DNA from: Amycolatopsis sp. EV170708-02-1
GTDB lineage: Bacteria; Actinomycetota; Actinomycetes; Mycobacteriales; Pseudonocardiaceae
Length of the DNA: 64,000 nt
Direction: 5' to 3'
Assembly (NCBI RefSeq): GCF_022479115.1
Contig: NZ_CP092497.1
Location: forward strand, 4,092,001 to 4,156,000
Every line of letters begins with the position of its first letter. Within the stretch, counting starts at the first letter, position 1. The notes below the pieces were generated by a model, which saw only the letters and a program-made list of their open reading frames with translations, was not told where the DNA came from and ran no database searches. Both the position numbers and the translations under genes were made by a program. Of the stretch, positions 17,238-26,865 are shown piece by piece.

Positions 17238-19168
17238 TCGGCCGCCCGATCGCCGAGGCGTTCGCTCAGCCGCACGACGAGTTCGAGATGAGGCGGATTC
17301 GGTGGAACCGTGCTCAGGTCGTGCGAGAACCCGGTGTCGTCGTCTTCGGCATCGGGATCGGCGGTGAACCCGTTCAGCGGATAGAAGTCCTTGACCTTGT
17401 CGTTCATGCCGGTCAGGCGGAAGGCGGCGGTGACCTTGGTGGCACCCGCCCGCGCCGCCTGGCGGAGGATCGCCCGCAGGCAGGCGGTCTCGACGTCCCG
17501 GGCCAGGACGCGGCAGGACAGGACGAAATTGTCGATATGCAGCACCGGACCCCGTCGGCGCGTGAAAATCGCGCCGATCGTTCCGTACTCGCCGAATCGG
17601 TCGGTGCAGCGGACCGCGATCACCTCCGTGTCCTGGCCGGCGATCAGCTCGAGCACGGCCGCGGTGTCCAGGCGGTCCGCCGTGAGATTGAACCTGTTGG
17701 TGCGCTGGGTCAGTTGTGCGACCCGTCCGGCGTTGCCATGACCCGCGTCGAACAGTTCCACGGTGGTCCCGAGACCTGCCAGGTAGTCGGCTTTCGATTC
17801 GACCTCTTCGCGGAGCTTCACGCGTTTCCGGTCGGTCAGATAGCGCTGGACGCGGGTTCGATCCGCCTGGGTGATCTCGTCGGTGACGAACCACCTGTCG
17901 GCGAGCAGGCGACGAACGTGCAGTGCGGGCTCGTCGGCGTCGACCGCGATCACCGGGACCGCGGGTAAGGCGTCGCGGACCACACCGCGTTCGGCCGCCG
18001 AATCGTCCACGAACACGAGGCTGTTCACGTCGATACCCAGCTTGTCCGCGATCTCGGCCAGGTTCCCCGGCTTGGCACCCCAGTTGACGGCCATCGCCAC
18101 GATGTCGTCCGCGCCCAAAGCCAGTTCCGGGTTCTGCTTGAAGACCTCGAGGACCTCGTCCTCGTCGTTCTTGCTGCACACGGCGACCAGCACACCCTGG
18201 GCGCTGAGTTGTTTCACGGCCGTCTGGAAGGCGTGGAACGCCTCACCCCGGAAACCTTCGCTGATTTCGATGCCGTCCGGTCCGTCGTCGGCGAGGTTTC
18301 CGCCCCACAGCGTGCCGTCGAGATCGATGACGAGGCATTTGCCGGCGCGCCCGGTGAGCGACCGCACCACGTGCCCGATTTCCCTGGCGTAGGCGGAAAA
18401 GAACTCGTCCGAGAAGTGTACGTTGGCGTAGCTGCTCGCTCGGGGATCGGCGAGGGCACCGGTCTCGCCCAGCAGCGGTTCGGTGTCCACGGCGAGCACC
18501 CCGGGCCGGTTCGTGGAGAACGTGAGCAGATGCGCGTTGAATTCCCGCCACGTGGCGCCGAGCAGCGCACGCGAACAGTGGTCGATGAGCTGGGAGGCCC
18601 AGTACCAAGGCAGTGGAACGGTGTTGAAGACCAGTGTGCCGGTGTGCTTGGCCTGATACGCGTCAGTGATTTCCTCGAGATGCGAGCTCAGCTGCCGCAG
18701 CGCGTACCGGACGTCCGCCGGTGTCCAGGGAGTCCGGAGCCGCTGGAACACCGCGTCGGCGTCCAGCAGGCACACCGTGACGTCCGGTTCGGTCGCGAAC
18801 AGCTCGTTGTGCGTTTCCCTGAGTTCGATCGCATACTGGCCGTAACCGCCGACCTGAATGCGCGGAACGAAACCATGCCGGGCCAGCTGGGCGCTCAACG
18901 GCGACACCATCGGCCGGATGGTCGAACTGCCGGTGATCGCCACGGTGGCCTCGGGAAGGCCGGGGTGACGTCGGAGCAGGGCGTCCGGGTGTACCTGGGA
19001 CAGCACGGTTCCGGCGCGAAGCAGGGCGGCTTCGTCCAAACCCGCCAGCAGTTCCGGCACCGCGGTGTAGCTGTCGATGAGTTCTCCGGTGGCGTGCAGG
19101 TGGCTGAGGCGGACGTCGCCGGGCGCCGGGCACTTGCCGAGCAACTGGGGTGCGGTGGTCGTCGTCAC
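17234..19168 (-). CDS. FkbH-like glyceryl-ACP synthase
   Basis: 644 aa. An N-terminal part of about 290 residues (SGNH-like segment with VAITGSSTIRP) precedes the HAD domain, whose motif LVIDLDGTLWGGNLADDG carries the catalytic Asp pair. FVDDSAAERG follows as the later HAD motif, and a GNAT-like C-terminus includes RLTGMNDKVKDFYPLNGF. These features define FkbH-like enzymes that dephosphorylate 1,3-bisphosphoglycerate and transfer the glyceryl group to an ACP. GTG 19168 overlaps the KAS III stop (GTGA), which fixes the start. The next gene is the matching ACP. Confidence 0.93.
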   Translation of the reverse strand: MTTTTAPQLLGKCPAPGDVRLSHLHATGELIDSYTAVPELLAGLDEAALLRAGTVLSQVHPDALLRRHPGLPEATVAITGSSTIRPMVSPLSAQLARHGFVPRIQVGGYGQYAIELRETHNELFATEPDVTVCLLDADAVFQRLRTPWTPADVRYALRQLSSHLEEITDAYQAKHTGTLVFNTVPLPWYWASQLIDHCSRALLGATWREFNAHLLTFSTNRPGVLAVDTEPLLGETGALADPRASSYANVHFSDEFFSAYAREIGHVVRSLTGRAGKCLVIDLDGTLWGGNLADDGPDGIEISEGFRGEAFHAFQTAVKQLSAQGVLVAVCSKNDEDEVLEVFKQNPELALGADDIVAMAVNWGAKPGNLAEIADKLGIDVNSLVFVDDSAAERGVVRDALPAVPVIAVDADEPALHVRRLLADRWFVTDEITQADRTRVQRYLTDRKRVKLREEVESKADYLAGLGTTVELFDAGHGNAGRVAQLTQRTNRFNLTADRLDTAAVLELIAGQDTEVIAVRCTDRFGEYGTIGAIFTRRRGPVLHIDNFVLSCRVLARDVETACLRAILRQAARAGATKVTAAFRLTGMNDKVKDFYPLNGFTADPDAEDDDTGFSHDLSTVPPNPPHLELVVRLSERLGDRAAE

Positions 19169-20190
19169 ATTCCCTCCACGGTGAAGGCGCCCTTGATCCA
19201 TTTGCTGGACTCGATCGCGATCGCGACGGCACGTTCGCCAGGCCGGATTCGGTCGTAGAGCAGATCGAGCTGGAAGAACGGAGTGGCATTGCCGGTATTG
19301 CCGGTTTCCGCGACGCAACTGATCTCCGCCGCCTGCCCCAGAGCGAGATCGGAGGTGATCCTGCTGGTCATCCGCCCTGACAACTGCGGTGGCAGCAGAT
19401 AAGACGTCGACTCGCGATCCCAGCCCGTCGACGACAGGATCTCGTCAAGGGCTTCCCTGGCCAGCGGCGGTACTCGCTCCTCGATCGCCTTGTAGTCCTC
19501 TTCGAACGGCGGGTCGGGCTCGGACTCCGTACGGGCCAGATCTCCCGCACCGAACCAGCGCACGATTTGGCCGGGTGCGCGGCCGAGCCCGGTGAACCGG
19601 TTGAGCACCTGGCGCAGCACGATCGCTCCCGGCACGGCTTCCGACGTGACCACGATGGCACCCGCGCCATCGCCGAACAGGACGTAGTTGACGAGTTCGG
19701 CGGTGGGAAGGCCTTGCATTTCCCGGTCGGCGACGAAGTGTTTCACGCCGGCGTCGCCACCGATGACCAGGCCGAGGCGGTGCTGGTCATCGAGTAACCG
19801 TCGAGCGAGATCCAGCGCCTGCACCGCGCCGGCACAGCCGGACTGGAGCTGGTAGGTGGAAACGTGGTTGAGGCAGAGCCTGCTGGCGATCAGGTTCACC
19901 GTCGCGGGCATCAGCGTGTCGGGAGTGGCCGTGGCCAGAATGACGAAGTCCAGCTCTTCGGGTTCGAGGCCCGCTCTGGCGAGCGCCTGCGCACCGGCTT
20001 GCGCGCCCAGATCCGCCAGCGTGTGCGTGGGTTTGCCGGTTTCCAGATCGATGGCGAAATGCCGTTTCCTGGTGCCGATGAACATTTCGATCCATTCGGC
20101 GCTGATGCCGAGTTTCCCGGCCATGACCTCGTTGTCGATCACGTCGCCGGGCAGGGCCGTTCCGGTGGACACGATATGTGCCGCAGGCAA
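19165..20190 (-). CDS. KAS III-like tetronate ring-forming enzyme (RkD/Agg1-like)
   Basis: 341 aa FabH-fold protein. The active-site Cys is about residue 119 in LQSGCAGAVQAL. The Asn region reads GNTGNATPFF. The position of the FabH histidine, normally in PHQAN, reads YLLPPQLSGRM, so the usual His is not there. Enzymes such as RkD and Agg1 join a beta-ketoacyl-ACP with glyceryl-ACP by C-C and C-O bonds to form tetronate, and do not need decarboxylation. The position between the PKS (14-base gap) and FkbH supports this role. A primary-metabolism FabH is unlikely. Confidence 0.87.
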   Translation of the reverse strand: MPAAHIVSTGTALPGDVIDNEVMAGKLGISAEWIEMFIGTRKRHFAIDLETGKPTHTLADLGAQAGAQALARAGLEPEELDFVILATATPDTLMPATVNLIASRLCLNHVSTYQLQSGCAGAVQALDLARRLLDDQHRLGLVIGGDAGVKHFVADREMQGLPTAELVNYVLFGDGAGAIVVTSEAVPGAIVLRQVLNRFTGLGRAPGQIVRWFGAGDLARTESEPDPPFEEDYKAIEERVPPLAREALDEILSSTGWDRESTSYLLPPQLSGRMTSRITSDLALGQAAEISCVAETGNTGNATPFFQLDLLYDRIRPGERAVAIAIESSKWIKGAFTVEGM

Positions 20191-20203
20191 TGGTTGGTCC
20201 TTT

Positions 20204-23085
20204 CTAGGAAGCGTTGTGTCGCGCGGAGACGTACGAGACGACGTCCTCCACGGTTTCGAGCTGGGGAAGTTCGGAGAGATCCATCGGTCCGTCGAGGCGA
20301 AGGATCGTCGTGAGCCGGGCGCTCAGCCGGATCAGGGTGAGCGAGTCGTAGCCGAGGTCGTCGAGCAACCGGGCGTCCCTCTCCAGACCGGCCGCCGAAT
20401 GGCCGCCGACCTCCGCCAGCGCCGCAAGCGTTCGCTCGACGATCGAATTCGGGGCCTCGGCTGTCGTGACGGGCGAACTTGCGTGATCGTCGAAAACATA
20501 GGGCGGCAGCCGCCAAGGTACCTGTTGTTGTTTGGTGTACAGCCGCTGCCAGCGTGGGGTAAGCCCTTGGCGATACAACTCGGCCAGCACCTCGGAGATC
20601 TCGTGACCGGTGGCCGCCCCACCGGGGCATGGCGTGAGGATGGACGGCTCATGGCAGGGGTCGGCGCGCCGGATGAGGTCGAGGGGCATCGGTGCGGGAC
20701 CGATCTCGATCAGGTGGGTCGGAGCAGGCTCGCGCACCGCGGCCAGCGCGGCGTCGAACCGGACCGGGGCGGTGAGCTGCTCGACCCAGTAGGCGGAGTC
20801 CAGCTCGTCGTCGGTGACCAGACGGCCGTGCACGGTCGACGCGATCGGGACGATCGGACGATGAGCGGGGATACCGTCGGCCGCCCTGCTGAACTCGGCC
20901 ACCACCGTCCGCATCAGCGGCGAGTGCAAGGCCGCGGAACCGAGAATCGGCTTCGTGACCACTCCGGCCTCTCGGAGTGCGCCGGTAACCCGGGCGACAC
21001 CATCGGTGTCACCTGAGATGACCAAGTCGCGAGGACTGTTGTACGCGGCGATCGCGACAAGCGGTTCGGCATCGATGTGCGGTTTCACTTGAGCGGCCGT
21101 CGCCTCGACGGCGACCGTGGCGCCGTAGTCCGTCAGTCTCTGGATCGACGCGGCGAGCGCGACGACGATTTCGCAGGCGGCGGACAGGGGCAGAACCCCG
21201 CGAGGCAGGCGGCGGCGTACTCGCCGATGCTGTACCCGAGCATGGCCTCCGGCCAGACGCCGAGGTCCCGGAGGGTGGCGCCGAGCGCGTACCCGACCGC
21301 GAACGACGCGGGCTGGGCCAGCCCGGGGTCGTCGATGGAGACACTGTCGGGATACATGTCGTCGATCACCACGGACGCTATCGACCGGCCGAAATACGGG
21401 CGCATGGCCGAGTCCACCTCATCGAACCGATCGCGGTACGCGGGAAGGTTGTCGTACAGCGCGCGGGTCATCCGGGGGTATTGGGCGCCTGGTCCGGTGA
21501 ACAGGAAGATCACCTTGGGGGTGGCATACCCGCTGCCGACCGGCATTCGCGGATCGCCTATCTGCGCGCGTAGCTCGGCTTTGAGTTTCTCGCGATTCCA
21601 CGCGGGCAAGGCCCACCTGTGTTTGAGGGAGGTCTTCACGAGGTTGGTGCTGTGGCAGATTTGGGGCAGGCGTTCCGACGGCTCGCGATCGATCATCTCG
21701 GCGAGGGTGGCAAGGTTGCGTTGCAGCGCCCTGATCGTGTTGGCCGAGACGGTCAGCACACCGACACCGCCTCGTTCCGGCCCGCGGTCCGCGGCCGGGG
21801 GAGTCGCCAGCACCAGATGAGAATTGGTACCGCCCAAGCCGAAACTGCTCACCGCGCCCCGAACCGTGCCCTCGGCGGGCAACCGCATCGGCAGCCGGGC
21901 CAGCCACAGGCCGTGCTGGTCCAAGCGCAGATCGGGGTTCTCGTTGTCACTGTGCCTGCTGGGCGGCAGTACGCGGCGATCCAAGGCGAGGCAGGTCTTG
22001 ATCAACCCCGCGATGCCGGCAGCTCCTTCCGTATGTCCGATGTTCCCCTTCACCGAGCCGAGCGCGCAGGGCTGTTCCCGTTCGCCCGCGTGCACAGCGC
22101 CGAGAGCCTGGACTTCGATCATGTCGCCGAGCGTTGTGCCTGTTCCATGTGCCTCGACGAAATTGACCTCGGCGGGCCTCACGCCGGCCCGGGCGTAGGC
22201 GTTTCCGATGACCTGTTGTTGCGACCACCTGTTCGGGGCGGTCACGCCATTGCTCCGGCCGTCGTGGCTGACCGCCGATCCTTCGATCACCGCGTAGATG
22301 GGCTGCTTGTGGGCTATGGCGTCGCTCAGGCGCCGCAACACGACCACACCGACGCCCTCGCCGCGGCCGATCCCGTTCGCCTTGGCACTGAACGGCTTGC
22401 ACTCGCCGTCCGGGGCGGACAGGCCCGCCTGCGTGTAGAAGATCGAAAGCGCGGGGGTGAGGATGATGTTGACGCCCGCCGCGATCGCGAGGTCGCAGTC
22501 GCCCGCGGACAACGCGGCGATGGCGAGGTGTACGGCCACGAGGGACGACGAGCAGGCGGTGTCCACCGCCACACTCGGTCCCTTGAGATCGAGGTGGTAG
22601 GAAATACGGTTCGCCGCCATGTGATAGCCGTTGCCCGTACCCCGTTGCGGGGTGATCTCCGCGTAATCCGCCATGTTCAGCACGGCCCATTCGCTGGACA
22701 TGATTCCGACGTGGACACTCGTCCGGCTGCCTGCCAGCGACGCCGGGTCGATGGCGGCGTCCTCGACGGCACGCCAGCTCGCCTGGAGGAGGAGGCCCTG
22801 CTGAGGGTCCATTTCGAGCGCGTCGTGCGGTGCGATACCGAAGAATTCGTGATCGAAGGACTCCGGGTCGCTGAGAAAGCCCGCCATCGTGGTGTTCATG
22901 GTTCCCGGTTTACCTTCGGCGGAATAGAACGCCTCGGCGTCCCACCGATCGGCGGGTATCTCGGTGATTCCGTGATCGCCTTTGAGTAGCATCTCCCAAA
23001 AGGCGTTCTTGTCCGGCGCTCCGGGGAATCGGCAATCGATGCCGACCACGGCCACGGGACTGATCGGTCCGGCTCCCCAGGTCAT
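20204..23085 (-). CDS. Single-module type I PKS (KS-AT-ACP), one-base frameshift in AT
   Basis: About 960 residues after repair. KS: VDTACSSS for Cys, EAHGTGTTLGD and GNIGHTEGAAG for the two His. AT: FTGPGAQY, GYSIGEYAAA (Tyr where His is usual) and ALHSPLM, which favours malonyl-CoA. C-terminal ACP: LGYDSLTLIRL. There is no KR, DH or TE, so one beta-keto unit should be left unreduced, as the tetronate enzyme needs. The frame breaks after AACLAG at the C run 21196-21199 (plus strand). One more base gives AACLAGVLPLSAAC and continuity to KPHIDAEPLV. ATG 23085 overlaps the ACP stop by 4. Confidence 0.88.
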
Positions 23086-23330
23086 CGCCGTGCCACCAGT
23101 TGGGTGCGCAGATACTCGGACATGGCCGTCACGGTCGGGTAGTCCCACGCCATCGTCGGTTCGACCGGTACCCCGAAATGGTCTTCGATTTCTCCGCACA
23201 AGGTGAGCGCGTACACCGAGTTGAGTCCGTATTCGGCCAGTGGACGGGTGATGTCGATCCGGTCCGGCTCGATCGCGAGATAGCTCGCGACCTTCTGGAT
23301 GAGCCACGCGGCCGTGTCGATTTTGGGCAT
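23082..23330 (-). CDS. Discrete acyl carrier protein for the fatty-acyl starter
   Basis: 82 aa ACP from ATG 23330 (AAGGA 7 bases upstream). The attachment Ser lies in YGLNSVYALTLCGEIED (about residue 39), and helix III ends AMSEYLRTQL. It sits between the two ACAD-like genes and the PKS. The likely partner is the FAAL further upstream, which would load an adenylated fatty acid onto it for desaturation. A longer TTG start at 23369 is possible but has no better ribosome site. Confidence 0.85.
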   Translation of the reverse strand: MPKIDTAAWLIQKVASYLAIEPDRIDITRPLAEYGLNSVYALTLCGEIEDHFGVPVEPTMAWDYPTVTAMSEYLRTQLVARR

Positions 23331-23365
23331 GATCTTGTCCTTGTCGTGGGAGGTCGGTTCGCCGC

Positions 23366-25066
23366 TCAACGAGGAAGCGTCCGGCGGACCTGGTCTTCGT
23401 CGAGGCAGAAGCTGGTTTCTTCGGCCGCTCGAGTGAGCAATTCGGTGAACAGCTCTTCGTCCAGCTCACTCGCGCTGGGTGGGGTGCCGGGCATGAGACG
23501 GCCGAGCAGCCGGCGCAGCGCGACCCGGATCCAGGCCGAGCCGGCCAGCACTCGCCGATCCCGGTTGTGCCGCCAGATACCCAGGCACGCGGTCACGGTC
23601 AGCAAGATCGCATAGCGCTCTGCCAGCGTGTCGCCGTCCAACCTGTTCGCCGGATCCAGCTGCCAAACGTGTGCCCGGCCGACGTGGGTCGCGAGCTGGT
23701 CCAATTCGGTGAGCAGGAGGGTGGCGATGGTCGAGAGGTCCGTGGCCGCCTTCGCCTCACCGCGCAACTCGTCCAGCCAAGGCTCAAGGCAAGCGAGCAG
23801 CGGATCGCCCTGCACACGGGTCGGATGCTCGTTGTGCGCGAGCGGGGGTAATGCCGTCTCCGAAATGAAAATCGACTCCGATGCGGCGGAACTCGAGGGA
23901 TAGCGCTGCGCGTGGGCGAAGGCGGGCAGGTGTGCGGCGATGGTGATCTCTTCGGGTGTGCGGTCCGGATAGACCAGGCTCAAGGAGGGAAGATCACGGA
24001 AATGTTTGCCGAAGATCGCATGTTCGCCCTCGCGAAGGTAATACCTCGCGCCGAGAACCACTGACAGCTCGTTCATCGCGTTTTCGATCACCAGCGGAAC
24101 CAGATACCGAGCGGCCGCCGCGTAGGCCCTGGAATGGCCCGGCAGGACGTGCAGGGCCCTGGTCGCCGTCGTGACCATGCTGTCGGCGATCAGCAGATCG
24201 GCGAACGCGCCGGCGATGGTCGCTTTGGCATGAGGGAGATCGCTGACAGCACGGCCGTACAGCCGCCGGTGAAGCGCGAACCGCAAGACGGTGAAAAGAC
24301 TGGCGTCGAGCATGCCGAGGGACAGTCCCATGGTCAGACAGCCGCCGATCTCGGAAGAGCGACGCGCGAGACCGGCTCCGCATCTCGCCGAGCCGATGAG
24401 GCTGCCCGGCGGGGCGGGACACATGCTGAACTCCAGGCCGCCGAGATGACAATCTCGCAGCCCGAGGGTGCGGACCCTGGGGGATCTCCGCAGGCTCTCG
24501 TCGGGAAGAGCCGTCAGGTCGACGAGCAGCAGAGACCTCGAGTGCTGATTCTCGGTGTAGGCCGTTCGCGCGACGATGACAGCGTTGTCGGCACGGTCGG
24601 AATTGAAGACGAGACCGGCATGCCCGTCGAGGACACACCGGTTGCCTCGCTCACGAGCCGTGACCTCGAGCGCGGCCGGATCCGGATACATTCCCGGTGT
24701 CCCCTGAGCCAGACAGACCTTGCTCCCGCCCAAGATCTTCTCGGCCAGGGCATCCTGCTGCCGGTCGTTGTCCGCCGCGAGCCACACGTTGAGAGACGCC
24801 AGCAGAGTCGGCACTCCGTAGCCGATGCCCAGTGCGGCATCTCGCCGGAACACCGGTCGCAAGCGCCTGATGAACTCGTCCGCGGAGCCCAGCCTGCCAC
24901 CCAGCCACTGTGGCACGAACTCCGCGTTGACGGACAAGGAATCGAGCAGTTCCTCACCGGCTTCGAAGACCTCGCCTCGTTCGTCCGCCTCGATGATGGC
25001 GTTGTACCCAAGCGGGTTTCCGGGCAGGTATGGATCCCCGAACTCCTTTTCGAGATCCACCGTCAT
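23366..25066 (-). CDS. Acyl-CoA dehydrogenase-like flavoprotein 2
   Basis: 566 aa, longer than a standard ACAD (about 380-400). The N-terminal half has the all-helical part and a beta-domain (VCLAQGTPGMYPDPAALEV, LVFNSDRADNAVIVAR). The second helical bundle includes RFALHRRLYGRAVSDLPHAKATIAGAFADLLIAD, a typical ACAD FAD/dimer segment. A C-terminal extension of about 130 residues is shared in layout with the neighbouring ACAD. ATG 25066 overlaps the upstream stop by 4 bases. It probably introduces a double bond into the ACP-bound acyl chain, as for paired ACADs in ramoplanin/enduracidin lipid assembly. I cannot assign the catalytic Glu. Confidence 0.82.
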   Translation of the reverse strand: MTVDLEKEFGDPYLPGNPLGYNAIIEADERGEVFEAGEELLDSLSVNAEFVPQWLGGRLGSADEFIRRLRPVFRRDAALGIGYGVPTLLASLNVWLAADNDRQQDALAEKILGGSKVCLAQGTPGMYPDPAALEVTARERGNRCVLDGHAGLVFNSDRADNAVIVARTAYTENQHSRSLLLVDLTALPDESLRRSPRVRTLGLRDCHLGGLEFSMCPAPPGSLIGSARCGAGLARRSSEIGGCLTMGLSLGMLDASLFTVLRFALHRRLYGRAVSDLPHAKATIAGAFADLLIADSMVTTATRALHVLPGHSRAYAAAARYLVPLVIENAMNELSVVLGARYYLREGEHAIFGKHFRDLPSLSLVYPDRTPEEITIAAHLPAFAHAQRYPSSSAASESIFISETALPPLAHNEHPTRVQGDPLLACLEPWLDELRGEAKAATDLSTIATLLLTELDQLATHVGRAHVWQLDPANRLDGDTLAERYAILLTVTACLGIWRHNRDRRVLAGSAWIRVALRRLLGRLMPGTPPSASELDEELFTELLTRAAEETSFCLDEDQVRRTLPR

Positions 25067-26865
25067 GACACCTTGCCGTAACTGTTCGGCGTGCCTGCGG
25101 CCGTCGCCTCGGCGAGCTGGAAACCGAAGAGCGACGGGAGTTGTTCATTCCTCACCTGGTCGGCCAGGACGTCGAAGAGGAGATCGAACGGCGGGGTGGC
25201 GACGCCGCCGCGCTGGTCGCCGGTCGTGGTCAGGATCCGGTGGAGCGCGGCATGAAGCCAGACACCGTTACGCCACAACAGATCCTCGGCACGCCTCGGA
25301 CGTCCCGCGGGTCGCCGGGCCGGGACCTCCTGATGGTTTCGCAACCACAGTTCGATCGCGACCGCTCCGGCGAAATAGAGCGCGGAGCGCTTGGCGACAG
25401 AGAAGAGGTGGTTTGAGATGTCCGTTCCGGACAGGGGTTCCTCCGCGATGTCCATCCAGAGCTTGTCCAAGGCCTCTCCCAGCCGTTGTGCTGTCGTGGC
25501 GAGCGGCATGAGCAGCGCGTTGTCGTTCGCGAGCGCGGTGACCTGGGAAATCGACGATTCCGCGGCGAGGAGAAAACTCGCGCCGCTCCGCGGTATCAGG
25601 GCCAGTTTGCCGAGCTCGGCCCGCGGTATCGGCCGGGACAGCTCACAGCAGGCCGCGAGCCCCTCGTGGTCCGGTGCGAGCCGCTTGTCACGCGCTCGGG
25701 CGAGGAGTGAGAACATGCTGATCAGCGAATGCAGGTTGACCACGGTGTTGCCGTCGAACAGCGAGACGACACGATGGTCGCGCTCGACCTTGCCGAGACA
25801 GCCCCGGCGCCGGCCTTCCTGGTAAAGCGCGGCCGGTCCCATGAACCTCCGCAGGCGCGCGATCGCCGCCTCCGTGCGCGTGGGAACGAGATACTTGGCG
25901 ACGGCGGCGATCACCGCGAGTTCGGAGGTGAGCGTGTGAACGGCGCGAACCGCCACGACGGAAAGTGCCTCGGAGAGCAGGTGATCCGCGTAGGCGAGCG
26001 CTATGGTCCTCCGCGCTCGACGGAGATCGATGTCGGGACGCCCATTCCGGCTGTTCTTCTCCAGGAAGTCGACGGCGATCCGGAGCGCGTGATCGCTGCT
26101 GCCGAGGGACAGCGCGGAACACAACGTCCTGGTGACCTGTAGTCCTTTGAGGACGGTTTCCAGTCCGGAACCCTCGGGGCCGATGAGTGTATCCGCCGGT
26201 ACTTCGGCGTCACAGAACACGATTCCGCTGACGTCGGCGCACCGATTGCCCAGTGTGCGCACTTTTGGCAGACATCGATAGCTGCCGAGCAGTGTTGACT
26301 TGTCGACAAGGAAGAGGCTGAAACCCCGCGGTCCACCCCGGGGATCGGTTCGCGCCAGTACGCACATCACACCGCACCTGGTCGCGTTGTTGATCGGCCA
26401 CTTCTCGCCTCGCAGCCGGTAGGAGGTGCCGGTCTTCTCCGCGACCAGTTCACCGCCTGCCAGGTCGCTCCCGTGGTCCCGTTCGGTGAGGCCCCAGGAC
26501 ACCGGGACGCCGGCGGTGATCATTCGGCCGAGGGAAGCCGCTTGGGATCGGTTCCCGGCAAGCCAGACACAGACGGCGCCGAGGTAGGTCTTGGCGTGCG
26601 CGACGGCGACTCCCATATCCCGCCTCGCCAGCATCCGCACCATGTGTGCGGTGGTTTCATAGCTGGTGAGCAGTCCGCCGTGTGGCGCGGGAACGTAGTA
26701 CCGGCCCAGACCGAGCTCGTCCAAGTGGCGGCAGACATCATGCGGGAACTCGCCGGAGTGGTCGAGTGCGGCGAGCCGCGCGTAGCCGAACTCCAGACAC
26801 CGGTCCTCAGGGTTTCCGAGGACCGTCTCCAAGCGCTGGATGGGCTCCCAAGGGCGGTATTTCAC
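25063..26865 (-). CDS. Acyl-CoA dehydrogenase-like flavoprotein 1
   Basis: 600 aa from GTG 26865, which overlaps the FAAL stop (GTGA). Typical ACAD elements are VSWGLTERDHGSDLAGGELVAE, the LRGEKWPINNATRC substrate/FAD loop, KVRTLGNRCADVSGIVF, and VVSLFDGNTVVN near the C-terminal catalytic region. A C-terminal extension (SGTDISNHLFSVAKRSALYFAGAV onward) makes it longer than canonical ACADs and similar in plan to the next gene. The pair presumably acts in turn on the FAAL-loaded acyl-ACP to make a diene or enoyl chain. Residues upstream of this GTG are shadows of FAAL. Confidence 0.84.
   Translation of the reverse strand: MKYRPWEPIQRLETVLGNPEDRCLEFGYARLAALDHSGEFPHDVCRHLDELGLGRYYVPAPHGGLLTSYETTAHMVRMLARRDMGVAVAHAKTYLGAVCVWLAGNRSQAASLGRMITAGVPVSWGLTERDHGSDLAGGELVAEKTGTSYRLRGEKWPINNATRCGVMCVLARTDPRGGPRGFSLFLVDKSTLLGSYRCLPKVRTLGNRCADVSGIVFCDAEVPADTLIGPEGSGLETVLKGLQVTRTLCSALSLGSSDHALRIAVDFLEKNSRNGRPDIDLRRARRTIALAYADHLLSEALSVVAVRAVHTLTSELAVIAAVAKYLVPTRTEAAIARLRRFMGPAALYQEGRRRGCLGKVERDHRVVSLFDGNTVVNLHSLISMFSLLARARDKRLAPDHEGLAACCELSRPIPRAELGKLALIPRSGASFLLAAESSISQVTALANDNALLMPLATTAQRLGEALDKLWMDIAEEPLSGTDISNHLFSVAKRSALYFAGAVAIELWLRNHQEVPARRPAGRPRRAEDLLWRNGVWLHAALHRILTTTGDQRGGVATPPFDLLFDVLADQVRNEQLPSLFGFQLAEATAAGTPNSYGKVS

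Noticed and set aside
19165..20190. Primary-metabolism FabH
   Set aside because: It sits inside an FkbH/ACP/acyltransferase cassette, lacks the PHQAN histidine and overlaps the FkbH gene, so a dedicated pathway role fits better.
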